Assembly: GCA_965219005.1 (NCBI GenBank)
Contig: CBDCMS010000004.1
Coordinates: 372,001-436,000, forward strand
DNA: 64,000 bases
Reading direction: 5' to 3'
Origin: CAUZIZ01 sp965219005
Lineage (GTDB): Bacteria > Acidobacteriota > UBA6911 > RPQK01 > JAJDTT01
How positions within the stretch are numbered: position 1 is the stretch's first letter; each line of letters begins with the position of its first letter. Shown here in pieces: positions 8,514 through 17,410 of this stretch. Under the pieces are notes generated by a model, which was not told the origin of the DNA, ran no database searches, and worked only from the letters and a program-made list of their open reading frames with translations. Both the position numbers and the translations under genes were made by a program.

Positions 8514-9779
8514 CTAATTCGCGCCGGGACGCTCCAGGTGCCAGAACACCCCCACGATCTCCCCCTGGTTACCAACATAGCGCCATACCGTCGACATGAA
8601 GTGATCCTTGGACAACTCCAGCGTGGGGGCGGAAAAGGAGGTTTTCGGATCCAGAACGAACTTGGTCGATTTGGACATCAACAGGGTACCTGATTTGGTG
8701 CCATCCACCCAGTGCTTGCCACCGTCGAGACTTATCCGGGCTACCTTCCTGGTATCACCCCTGCCGCCCCATTGGTGGGTCGCCACCACCACGTTGCTCT
8801 GGAACCAGTTGATCGTGCCCCGATGGCCGTACCAGTCGCCGAAACCGCCGTCCGGCATGTGGAAGGTTCGCCCCCCATCGTTCGATTCGAACAAGGCCGC
8901 CTGCTTGTAGTGGGGCTGCGGGTTGCCGGTTTTCCTCATCAACTCCTCCTGCTCCTCCTTGGTATGCCACCCGGGAGCCGACTGAATCCGAGACATCAGC
9001 AGGAGGTGGTTGCCGTCGAGCGGATCGATAGCCAGAGCGGATTCGTGAGGATTGAGTTGGGGGTAGACGCGCGAGGGATCGCCCCAGGTTTCGCCTCCGT
9101 CATAACTGCGAATGACCACGTCGCTGAAAAAGTCCAGGGGCGTCCCTTTATACGAGTAATTCGGCCGGCGGTAGGGTCCTTTGAAGGCGCCATACTTCTT
9201 CGCATAAGCAGGCGAAGGAACGATCGTAGTGGTAAACATCAGCGTCCCGTCAGGCTCCTCGATAAACGTGCGAACCCCATCTTCGTGGAACTGCATGTTG
9301 GGGATAGCGGGAGGGATTCTCCCAAAGTCGGTTGAGGACGTCTTCCAGGTCTGACCGCTGTCGTCCGAGTAGGATAGGAACAGGTCCTGACCGTAGAGTT
9401 TCTTGGCTACGTTGGGTGGGTGATCGCCTGCCGTCTGGTGGACCAGAAACAGCCGACCCTTCCGGTTCACTCCCAAACCCTGGACCACCTGATGGGGGGA
9501 GGTGAGCTTCACCGGAATGGCGCTCCACGTCTCCCCCTTGTCGCTGCTCTTGTAGAGCTTCGGCGATCTGGCCTGGGCGTTGAGGAAGATGGTGCCGTCG
9601 AGATGCCGTACCATGCTCATCATGCCCCGTGTGACGCTGCCGGCGGAGGCAACAATCGACTTCTTGTCGATCTTCAACTCGACCCGATGATCGTCGACGC
9701 CTGGTCCAGAGCTGGTTGTCCAGCTCAGGCACAAGGTCGCCACACACAGGATCGGTAAGAATCTATGATTCGAAATCAT
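8514..9779 (-). CDS. Exported sialidase/BNR-repeat propeller protein
   Basis: The start at 9779 follows AAAGGAGATCGC and opens a signal peptide (MISNHRFLPILCVATLCLSW). The 421-residue protein has several Asp-box motifs of the S.D.G.TW type: SSDKGETWSAIP, SDDSGQTWKTSS, SYDGGETWGDPS, SNDGGRTFHMP and SLDGGKHWVDGT. This is a six-bladed-type sialidase/exo-hydrolase fold. Catalytic Arg triad assignment is not secure. Paralogues lie at 20589 and 23061, with shared phrases such as GMMSMVRHLDGTIF and LLMSKSTKFVLD. Probably periplasmic or surface exposed. Confidence 0.85.
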   Translation of the reverse strand: MISNHRFLPILCVATLCLSWTTSSGPGVDDHRVELKIDKKSIVASAGSVTRGMMSMVRHLDGTIFLNAQARSPKLYKSSDKGETWSAIPVKLTSPHQVVQGLGVNRKGRLFLVHQTAGDHPPNVAKKLYGQDLFLSYSDDSGQTWKTSSTDFGRIPPAIPNMQFHEDGVRTFIEEPDGTLMFTTTIVPSPAYAKKYGAFKGPYRRPNYSYKGTPLDFFSDVVIRSYDGGETWGDPSRVYPQLNPHESALAIDPLDGNHLLLMSRIQSAPGWHTKEEQEELMRKTGNPQPHYKQAALFESNDGGRTFHMPDGGFGDWYGHRGTINWFQSNVVVATHQWGGRGDTRKVARISLDGGKHWVDGTKSGTLLMSKSTKFVLDPKTSFSAPTLELSKDHFMSTVWRYVGNQGEIVGVFWHLERPGAN

Positions 9780-9793
9780 GCGATCTCCTTTGC

Positions 9794-9811
9794 ATTCGAG
9801 ATTCCTCGAAT
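9794..9811. promoter_or_regulatory. Short palindrome upstream of the BNR gene
   Basis: ATTCGAG and CTCGAAT form a 7-bp inverted repeat with a 4-base spacer, located just 15 bases upstream of the start codon at 9779 on the other strand. It could be an operator or only a chance hairpin in the leader. No regulator is assigned. Confidence 0.25.
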
Positions 9812-10077
9812 TAAGGTCGGAGGAACAGTACCCCTTATTCTGGGTGGTGATTGCTCATACTCCATCACACCCTCCAGCTTTACGTCAACGATTCCCACGT
9901 CATCTTCCCTCGAATGAGGGTGCGGGACCCTGGGATTCATTTCTGCCCGCCAATCTCAGCCCGATCCTGGTGGCGGATGAAGTCCAGCTCCACTCCATCG
10001 ATGTCATAGCGCTGGCACACCTCCGGTTCCAGAAAAGTACAGCGACGACGTGCCGTCTTGATACAATCTCTCGACAC

Positions 10078-10352
10078 TATACAGAGAGTCTTAAGTCTAC
10101 GGTGACGTTTGCAGAGGGGGCTTGTGAGGCGAGGTCAAGGCGGGAGGAGAAAGTCGATGCTTGGCATCTTCGACGACGACCCACGCAGAGATCGTCCACA
10201 ACCCCCCTCTGCCCTGCGGGTGGCGAGCGCGACGGGCCGATGGCTTTGTCGCTCCTCCTCTACGATACCAAGCATCGCCTGGTCGTCGCTTCGCGCCCTC
10301 GACCCGTCGCGCTCGCCACAAACGTTACCGTAGACTTAAGACGCTCTGTATA
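10078..10352. repeat. 275-bp nested inverted-repeat element (MITE-like)
   Basis: Outer arms 10078-10111 and 10319-10352 are 34 bases long and pair with only two or three mismatches; both outer ends read TATACAGAG. Further inverted pairs sit inside: GTGGCGAGCGCGACGGG near 10220 with its complement near 10304-10319, a GCAGAGGGGG block at 10111 with CCCCCCTCTGC near 10200, and a CGATGCTTGG block at 10155 with CCAAGCATCG near 10267. No ORF of note is present. Such an arrangement could fold into a multi-arm structure; a non-autonomous transposon is the most likely nature. Confidence 0.7.
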
Positions 10353-10389
10353 AACGCGGATTTTCGTGGATATGCGCGTTGAGAGGTAG

Positions 10390-10572
10390 TCAAGGAGAAG
10401 ATCCAGTGAATGCGCCAAGAAGAGTCAGGCCACCTACGACGATTCCCAAAAAAAGTTTCGCTCGGGCCAAAAGTCTTTCTTGAAGTCGCTCTGTTAGCTT
10501 GTACTCTGCGAGTTCAAGTTTAAGGCCGAGTTGGCTGGTTGCGTCGCGCTTGTCGTTAGGTTCCACCTGCAT
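10390..10572 (-). CDS. Possible small membrane protein
   Basis: Sixty codons: a charged N-terminal half (LELAEYKLTERLQERLLARA) followed by one hydrophobic helix (LFLGIVVGGLTLLGAF). Coiled-coil plus single membrane helix is a plausible small-protein layout, but no family is recognised and no strong ribosome site supports the start. It may be the beginning of a truncated longer gene. Confidence 0.3.
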   Translation of the reverse strand: MQVEPNDKRDATSQLGLKLELAEYKLTERLQERLLARAKLFLGIVVGGLTLLGAFTGSSP

Positions 10573-10811
10573 GAATCCTCATACTTCGGCATTGTTCTAG
10601 GAGTAGCGTAGTTCTCTGGAGCCCGACGAGGGTAGTACCCAGGGACAAGAAATGGGAAATTCACGATAGCTTTGAAATCCGCGAACCCGGGGGAACTGTA
10701 CTCACCTTTAACTCAAGCCATGTTGGTGATCTGCCAGTATAAGTAGTAAAGGATACTGTCAACTTGGTCCCATATTGAACCATCAGACACCTCCGGCCAG
10801 CAGAGGATTTA

Positions 10812-12235
10812 TCAGTAGGTAGTCGTGCGCAGGTCAGAGAATTCCAGTGACAGGCCTACACTGACAGTACCACTGGAGCCCGCCGCATCCGGCGAATCAG
10901 CCTTCATTTGCACTACGATGTCTTCCGAAATGAACTGGGAACCCTGACTCTGCGCGGAAGTCGCACCGGTACCGGCCAACGGACCATTGCTTTCGACAAT
11001 CCAGCCATCTCCTGCCTTGAGCCGGGCGAGATCATTTGATTTCAAAACAATTTGGACGACCCGGATGCCAAAGAAATCATCCACTGCGCCGGCACGGATC
11101 CAGGCGCCGATAATCGCCGCCGCCGCGGCAACGATAGCCGCGAGTGCATTGACCAGCGCCGCCCCGACGATGCCCGAGATATAGGCCCACATTTCCTCGG
11201 CCAGGGTTTCGTGCAGCTCTTCGCGCGCGTCGTCTATGATCTCCTGAACTTCGCGCTGAATGTCGGCAAGCTGGTCGGCAACCGCTCCGTGCATGGCGTC
11301 TTGAAACAACTCGTCCATCATTTCATAAAAATCTTCGACCATTTCCCCGCCATCTTCTTCCAGAACGGACAGCACTACCGTAAACGAAGGCCATTGGGTC
11401 GCCCCCGGGCCAGGCAAAAAGATTTGCGGCGACGTCCAGCTAAACGGCTTTTTGCTGTGGTCACCTTCGGCTACTGAAAAATATGATTCCCAGCGCCCCA
11501 GACTCTGGATAAAGGCAACGTCCTCAAGGTGATACCCGTCCCATACGGTTGTGATTCCACTTTTGAGCATAAATGCGGTCAAGTGGTATTCCTCGTCGCC
11601 GGGACCGGGCTGGTCGGAATCAACCTTGAACCATTTAACTTTAACGCGCAGATGGCGGAAATAATCAACATCGTGGAAATCAAAAATGGTGGGGGCACTC
11701 CGACACTCCTCCCCGATTTTGATAATCGCCGGCGGTGACCAAGGACCGATGCCAGTGGGCGGCTGCGGTTCAAATGCTGAATTGCCGATACCACCACCCC
11801 ACTGCCCCATCACAATGGCACCGGTCGCGGCGGTCAGCGGCAGCACGCTGAGGTGATACTCGGCGGTTTCGAGGGGTGTCAGCATCGGTGCATAGTCGGT
11901 CATGTCCAGATAAAATGAGCCACCGACCGTGCCATCATCCCGCCCGTTTTCGGCATAACCGCTGTCGATATAAGGCAGGGTTCCCTGCGAGTCTTTCGGA
12001 CCTCGTAATTCCCAATAGATACGATCCGCACCTGGCTCACTGGTTTCCCATTCTGCCCACAACAGCGGGGGCAGCGTACTGCAGTATTCACGCCGCGCAG
12101 GCTCGATAAGCTCGGAATCCAGGCGTAGTTTGACGCTGGTTTTGGACAAGTCGGGATTGATCCAGACGAGTTCGTCTTTGACATGGTCGACAGCCTTGCG
12201 AATACCCCGGTGGGTATCTTGAGTTCTTATCTGAA
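10812..12235 (-). pseudogene. 3-prime part of an unknown gene split by an IS1595 element
   Basis: Together with 13238-13564 this forms one gene once the IS and one 8-bp duplication are removed; the frame then continues RKIIQI-RTQDTHRGIRKAVDHVKDELVW without interruption. The product would be about 580 residues. Visible here: a beta-rich middle (YHLSVLPLTAA, FHDVDYFRHLRVKVKWFKV, DVAFIQSLGRWESYF), an amphipathic helical stretch (MMDELFQDAMHGAVADQL), a long hydrophobic segment (GAALVNALAAIVAAAAAIIG) and a beta-rich end. I do not recognise the family; the hydrophobic helix inside a beta-rich protein would suit a membrane-active protein, but this is speculation. A GTG inside the IS end (12248) could start translation of this part alone. 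Confidence 0.6.
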
Positions 12236-13237
12236 TCTGGTTATGCACTTAACTCCGGATAGGTGACGGTGGGATAGAGCGAACAGGCTGTCAGGAGACG
12301 GTCGAAGAGCTCGGATTCCCAGAAACGACGATTGAAACGGTAACAAAACTCAGCCAGGTAACGTTGAAGGTGCTTGAGGCTGACCGCTTTCTGAGTCCCT
12401 TGGAGCTGAGTCTTGCAGTTGGAAATGAGGGTGTGAACCCATGGGAACTGTTCAAAACCCATCCCCACCCACTCGAGCCGGACGCGTTCATGCTGGTAGC
12501 CGGCTTGAGCTAAACCGACAAACGCGTGATAGGCGTCGCTTCGGATCTGAGCTCCGGGGTCGATCCTCGCCCAGGCGACCCGCTTCACATTGTCGCTGGT
12601 TATGTCATCGACCACATCCAGACTTAGAAACCTCGGCCCCCCGGCTTTCGTTATCTCCACCGCGGCCAGAACTTTGGCCTTGCCTTCGGTCCCTCGTCCT
12701 CGCTTGCGACCCCGACGATTTCTCCCTCGTCGTCGGCCTCCAAAGAAAGAGTCATCCAGCTCCACCAGGTGACTTAATTGGTAGCAGTCATTACGTTTGG
12801 CCATGGCTTGTCGGATCTTATGTCCCATCATCCAGACCGTCCGATAGCTTCCGATTCCCAGCAGCTTCTGCAGTCCCTTCATCGAGTAGCCCGCTTTGCA
12901 ACGGCTCATCAAGAAGATGGTCCAAAACCAATATCTCAGGGGCACCCGCGTCTTGTGGAAAATCGTCCCGGCGGTGGAAGAAGCCTGATACCGGCATTGG
13001 CGACACTCCATCAATCGCCGGTGCTGCAACCAGTAGCCTCCTTGACCCCCACAACGGGGACAGACAAATCCTTCCGGCCAGCGTTTCTGCATCAGGTAAC
13101 TCAGACAAGCTTCTTCTGTGGCAAAACGCTCTTGAAACTCCAACAAATTCATCTTTTCGTACATCCACTCACCTCCTGTCTCTCACCTTTTTTACTAGGT
13201 GGTGGTGACTTTTTCCGGAGTTAAGTGCATAATCAGA
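12236..13237. mobile_element. IS1595-family insertion sequence, complete
   Basis: The element is 1002 bp with 24-bp terminal inverted repeats (12236-12259 and 13214-13237, one mismatch; both contain TTATGCACTTAACTCCGGA). It is flanked by the 8-bp direct repeat TATCTGAA (12228-12235 and 13238-13245), the duplication length typical of IS1595. It carries one transposase gene on the minus strand, whose stop codon lies inside the left terminal repeat. The perfect duplication suggests a recent insertion. Confidence 0.95.
12241..13164 (-). CDS. IS1595-family transposase
   Basis: The 307-residue DDE transposase starts after AGGAGGTG. It has the N-terminal zinc ribbon of the family (CPRCGGQGGYW and CRQCRYQ), the conserved TAGTIFHKTRVPLRYWFW stretch, and catalytic acidic residues in LVELDDSFFGG and RSDAYHAF. 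The length is normal and no frameshift is seen, so it may be active. It lies within the element bounded by 24-bp repeats. Confidence 0.95.
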   Translation of the reverse strand: MYEKMNLLEFQERFATEEACLSYLMQKRWPEGFVCPRCGGQGGYWLQHRRLMECRQCRYQASSTAGTIFHKTRVPLRYWFWTIFLMSRCKAGYSMKGLQKLLGIGSYRTVWMMGHKIRQAMAKRNDCYQLSHLVELDDSFFGGRRRGRNRRGRKRGRGTEGKAKVLAAVEITKAGGPRFLSLDVVDDITSDNVKRVAWARIDPGAQIRSDAYHAFVGLAQAGYQHERVRLEWVGMGFEQFPWVHTLISNCKTQLQGTQKAVSLKHLQRYLAEFCYRFNRRFWESELFDRLLTACSLYPTVTYPELSA

Positions 13238-13564
13238 TATCTGAATGATCTTACGCAGCCTCGCCGCCAGGCCACGGTTGAGCCCGGGGTGGCTGCATGT
13301 TTCGCTTCCTTGCGCCAACTTGCGGGCGCGGGCCAGCGCCATTTTTTGCGCTTTCGGTTGCATATTTTGCAATCGTCGCGCGGCAATCCGGGTTGAACTG
13401 CAAGCTCTTGTTTCGGCACCCGTTGCATCCGCGGCTGCCATTACTTTCGTCGCCAACTCACGCGCAAGCGCCTTCAGATCCGCCAATTCCTCAGCGTCGA
13501 ATTTGATTTCGGGTTGCTTGATCAGCGGTCGCTTGATAATTGTTTCACATCTACGTCGGTCCAC
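13238..13564 (-). pseudogene. 5-prime part of the unknown gene split by IS1595
   Basis: A GTG at 13564 preceded by AGGGGG is the likely start. The fragment encodes about 109 residues rich in charged and Ala residues (FDAEELADLKALARELATKV, KMALARARKLA), probably helical, ending RKIIQI at the insertion point. Without the IS it reads in frame into the segment ending at 10812. Function unknown. Confidence 0.6.
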
Positions 13565-13737
13565 AACTTATCCCCCTAAAGATGGCTCGAAAGAAACAAA
13601 TCGATACTGCAACCCCTGCAGGTTAGCATGCTTTACGACTGCTGTTAAATTGACAGCCCTGAGGTCAAGTAGTCTGTTCATCCAGGCCCGGGGGGTGCTG
13701 AGAAAGGAATTGGTTCAGTATCTTCGGACCAAACGGG

Positions 13738-14571
13738 TCATCCGTCGTCCAAAATGGTGGGCGGGGTCAGCAGGTGTTCAATCTTTTCTTGAAGCACCTG
13801 GTTGGCGGGAAGCCGGATGGCATACAAAAAGCCTTTCTTCTCCAGGTATTGATAAATCTCCGGCTTGGCGAAGGCGGCATCCCCCCGAAAGTATTTGCGG
13901 ACTTTCTTCTTCTCGTAGCGAGCCACGATTGCTTCCAGCAGCTCCTTCCAGCGATCCGCGCTGTGAACGTTGCCGGGGCGAAGCATTGCACTTTCGCAAT
14001 CTCCGAACTGGTTAAAACAAAACAGGGGATGGTAGCAGGTGCATCCAAAATGGCCGTTGTAGGCAGAGTCTTCTTGCTCGCCATGGACCGGGCTGGCTGA
14101 ACTGTCCATATCCAGAATGATTCGTCGATGGGGGGTTTTCTTCAGCGCTCTTTCCACCCATCGACCATTGACTTCCGAAAGGGCTTTGAGGTTGTCCTTA
14201 ACAGACAGCATCTGGGTCTCAAATCGACCCATTGTGTTGGCACTGGCGGCATTCTTCTTGTCGATCTTCTTTCCAGTGATCCTCCGTATAGTCGGATCCA
14301 CCGATAAACGATGGGCATCGTTGACATCTTCATAGCCAGCCAGGCGGCTGTATACTGATTGGCGAAGCAACGACGTGAGGTCGTGCTGGATGTTGCGACC
14401 TGTCCGCAAATCGTCAAGAACTGAGGGTACACTATCGAATAAAGCCAACGCCTCGTCCAGGTCACGATAGGCGAGAAGTCCGGCATCCGATATGACCTTT
14501 GCACCATGAAACTCAAGCCTCAGACTGCCATCAAAACCGACCTTCAAACCTTCACCCTTGGAATCAACCAT
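13738..14571 (-). pseudogene. C-terminally truncated IS1380-family transposase
   Basis: The 277 codons match the N-terminal two thirds of IS1380 transposases: GLKVGFDGSLRLEFHGAKV, DDLRTGRNIQHDLTSLLRQS, RLAGYEDVNDAHRLSVDP, RRIILDMDSSASPVHGEQE (first catalytic Asp), SAYNGHFGCTCYHPLFCFN, and RGDAAFAKPEIYQYL. The sequence breaks after LLTPP, where about 150 residues including the last acidic residue should follow. It sits directly against the truncated 5-prime end of the propeller gene at 14675, so it probably caused that truncation. Confidence 0.9.
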
Positions 14572-14674
14572 TTCTTGCCCCCTCTATGCGTAATATCTGC
14601 TTTAATTATAGTGGGTTAGATCGATTCAGGGAAGCAGATTGAGTGTCCCATATGGTGAATGGGGGATAAAATAA

Positions 14675-16048
14675 GTGCTCGAAGCCGATCAGGCAGCCGA
14701 GACGGCGGCGGGAGAAACAGAAAATGCAGATGAAACCCATTTCCAGACGCGGATTCATTATTGCAGGGACACCATCCTCTTCGACGACAAGGACGGTCTG
14801 TACAAAATGTGGTACAGCCTTTGGGGAGCGAAAGAGCAATCGCAGCTCCTCGCCTATGCTACCAGCAGCGACGGCATCAAGTGGGTGAAGCCGTCCCTGG
14901 GGATCGTCGAGTACAAGGGAACCAGAGACAATAACATCATTCTGCAGGGGGACGCGCTCGAGACGGGCGTATTCATCGACCCTCATGAGACCGATCCCGC
15001 CAGACGATTCAAGATGCTCTACCAAGGTGTTCGGGCCGCCTACTCAGCCGACGGTTTGCACTGGACGGACTACAACGAGGGGAAGAAGGTCATCTTCCAT
15101 CCCCCGGGACACGACAGCCAGCCGGTTCCCTATTGGGATGATCGACTCGGCAAGTACGTGGCCATCGTCCGGGACCGCACCGGCATGATCAGGGACGTGC
15201 GCAAAGGGATGGTCACGGACCTCTGGGCGCGGGAGGTCTACCGCAAGCTCTGGGGTGGACCCAAGAAGGATCGGGTTCCCGAGAATCACAGCCTGAGGCG
15301 GGTCGGTCAGGCCGAGAGCGAGGATTTCGTCCACTGGACGCCGATGCGGACGGTGGTGGCAGCCGATACCCAGGATCCGATGCACCGGGACCAGTTCTAC
15401 AATATGCAGGTGATGCTCCACGACGTGCTGCGCATCGGGCTGATGACCGTGTTCAGTTATGATTATGAGCGTCCGCTCGGTTCCGTCCAGTTGACCTTCA
15501 GCCGGGACGGCATGAACTGGCATCGAGGGGGGAATCGTGAAGTGTTTCTGCCCACCTCGAAGCGGCCGGGCGACTTCGACTGGGGGTTCATCTGGCCGGT
15601 TCAAGGACCGCTGGTCAGGGGCGATGAAATCTGGATCTACTACGCGGGATGGGGAGCCGATCACAATTCGGTGTTGCCGGAGGGAGTTACGGAGATCAGC
15701 AGCGGAATCGGGCTGGCGAAGCTGCGTCTGGACGGGTTCGTCTCCGTCGATACCGGAGGGCGGGAGGGAACGCTGACCACCCGGGCGTTCACTTTCCGGG
15801 GAGGGAAGCTGGTCATCAATGCCGATGCGGCATCGGGACGGATCTTGGCTGAGATTCTCGATGAGGACGGCAAACCCTTTGCAGGCTTCGGCAAAGGGGA
15901 TTGCGATCCCCTCCAATCGGACGCCATTCACCACTCGGTCAGCTGGAACGGAAAGGGCGACGTGAAGGCTCTCGACGGGCGGGCGGTGAGGCTGAAGTTC
16001 TATCTGGAGAACGCCAGGATCTTCTCGTTCGGGTTTCCAGGTGACTGA
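14675..16048 (+). CDS. Propeller glycosidase-like protein lacking its N-terminus
   Basis: The frame opens at a GTG right after an in-frame stop; it has no signal peptide and lacks the family N-terminal block (IGSR.QLF.D..LI). The protein begins at the equivalent of the first blade (FDDKDGLYKMWYSLWG) and is then complete: ATSSDGIKWVKPSLGIVEY, DPARRFKMLYQG, WDDRLGKYVAIVRD, FSRDGMNWHRGG, IWIYYAGWG and the C-terminal sandwich ending RIFSFGFPGD. About 60-90 N-terminal residues are missing, next to an IS1380 remnant. It is likely a 5-prime truncated gene that is not exported. A piece of a near-identical 3-prime end recurs at 20319. Confidence 0.75.
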   Translation: MLEADQAAETAAGETENADETHFQTRIHYCRDTILFDDKDGLYKMWYSLWGAKEQSQLLAYATSSDGIKWVKPSLGIVEYKGTRDNNIILQGDALETGVFIDPHETDPARRFKMLYQGVRAAYSADGLHWTDYNEGKKVIFHPPGHDSQPVPYWDDRLGKYVAIVRDRTGMIRDVRKGMVTDLWAREVYRKLWGGPKKDRVPENHSLRRVGQAESEDFVHWTPMRTVVAADTQDPMHRDQFYNMQVMLHDVLRIGLMTVFSYDYERPLGSVQLTFSRDGMNWHRGGNREVFLPTSKRPGDFDWGFIWPVQGPLVRGDEIWIYYAGWGADHNSVLPEGVTEISSGIGLAKLRLDGFVSVDTGGREGTLTTRAFTFRGGKLVINADAASGRILAEILDEDGKPFAGFGKGDCDPLQSDAIHHSVSWNGKGDVKALDGRAVRLKFYLENARIFSFGFPGD

Positions 16049-16049
16049 C

Positions 16050-16382
16050 ACCGGGAGGTGCTGGGGGCCTCCTGGCTCAAAGGCGTCGAGGTGATCGTCA
16101 GCGACCGCCACACTGGTCTGAGGGCGGCTCGACGCGGGTCTTTTCCCGCTGTCCCCTGGCAGCGCTGCCAGTTTCATCTGAGCCAGAATGTCCAGAGCTT
16201 TGCTCGTCGGATCGAAGAGCGGCGAAAAATCGCCCAAGCGATGCGGGACATCTTCGACAGCCCCACGCTTGAAGGATGCCGAAGCCATGCTCAAACGACA
16301 CCCACAGGGCGAGAGCCGATCCACCAAAAAGCACGAAGCCGATGGGTTCGCCCATCTTTTCCCTCAGGAAGGCAACACCTGA
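16050..16382 (+). pseudogene. IS256-family transposase remnant
   Basis: The frame reads REVLGASWLKGVEVIVSD, RHTGLRAARRGSFPAVPWQR, CQFHLSQNVQSFARR, the core of IS256 (mutator-type) transposases around the second catalytic Asp. After DSPTL a frame change is needed to continue LKDAEAMLKRHPQGESRSTK. N- and C-terminal parts are absent. It starts immediately at the stop codon of the upstream propeller gene. Confidence 0.8.
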
Positions 16383-17195
16383 TGCCGGTCTATCACCCAG
16401 GGTGATTTCGATCGGCGGTCCCTTAACTCGTCCAGACCCTCTTGCCTGGCTTCGTCAGAAACCAACTCTTCGAGAACAGAATCGACGTCTGATAGGGCTC
16501 GGCATACGAAGGACAAGACGAAGTCGTCAAGCCTCGCCGACGGGATGTAGGGAAGAGTACATTTGCCGTTGCAGTCGTTTGATCGCTCGTCCTGTCGATA
16601 GATGCGACTGTAGCACCCGTAGTCTGTGTCTTTAGGGCGAGCACCGTAGGTAACATTCAGGTTCGCGCCGCACACGCAGGTTCGCGCCGCACACGCCACA
16701 GGCTACATCTCCCCGCAGCAGAAAGGTCTCCTTACTCTTAGGACGGCCTCCCCTTGCCACGGACCGATTGGACATCCGTTGCTGAAGCAGGTCCCAACGC
16801 TCGGTAGAGATCCGTGGCGGAACCTCGATCCTGATCCACTCGTCTTTTGGCTTTTTCCCCCAAGAAACGGACTTGCCTTTGCGCAGATCATAGCGATAGT
16901 TGTACCGGTTGCCGTAGAGGTCGCCCTTGTAGGTGGTGCTGCGAAGCAATCTCCCGAGAGTCACGTCTCTCCACGGCCTGCCTCGCCTAAGAATGCCCCG
17001 ATCAGCGAGATCTCTGCACCTGCGGTGTACTGACCGGTTGCCCTTCAGGATTCTGTCAACGCATTCCCGATACACTTGAGCTTCCTCGGGGTTCTCACTG
17101 CACTCTCCAGTTGTCTGGTCATCGTCGTAGCCATAAGGAGCTGGGCCAGTCCATTTCCCGTCACGAAGCTTTTCGGGCCAAATGAACCCCCCAGA
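16364..17195 (-). pseudogene. Large serine recombinase remnant
   Basis: Reading from 17195 downward: LRDGKWTGPAPYGYDDD, EEAQVYRECVDRILKGNRSV, the recombinase domain; RRGRPWRDVTLGRLLRSTTY; GRPKSKETFLLRGDVACGVC, a zinc ribbon; then after a frame change near 16690 the second zinc-ribbon half and a helical tail (SARLDDFVLSFVCRAL). The N-terminal catalytic resolvase domain with the nucleophilic Ser is missing; upstream lies a stop codon and a run of ten C (plus strand). This was probably part of an integrative element. Confidence 0.85.
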
Positions 17196-17410
17196 TCACC
17201 CCCCCCCCGGAGTGGCCAGGAACCAGAGCACGGGTCCCGCCTCATGTCCATCCCATCAGGATCTTGACAGCGAAGCCCGACAAGTCAAAAGATCTGTGGG
17301 AGGCACCAGTGGGAAGGGGTGGAGAATGTTGCCCAGTTATCGTCCAGTTCAATCTTAGGATATCGTCAGAAATCACTCGATCGATGCGAATCTGAACGTC
17401 CGCTTTTAGG

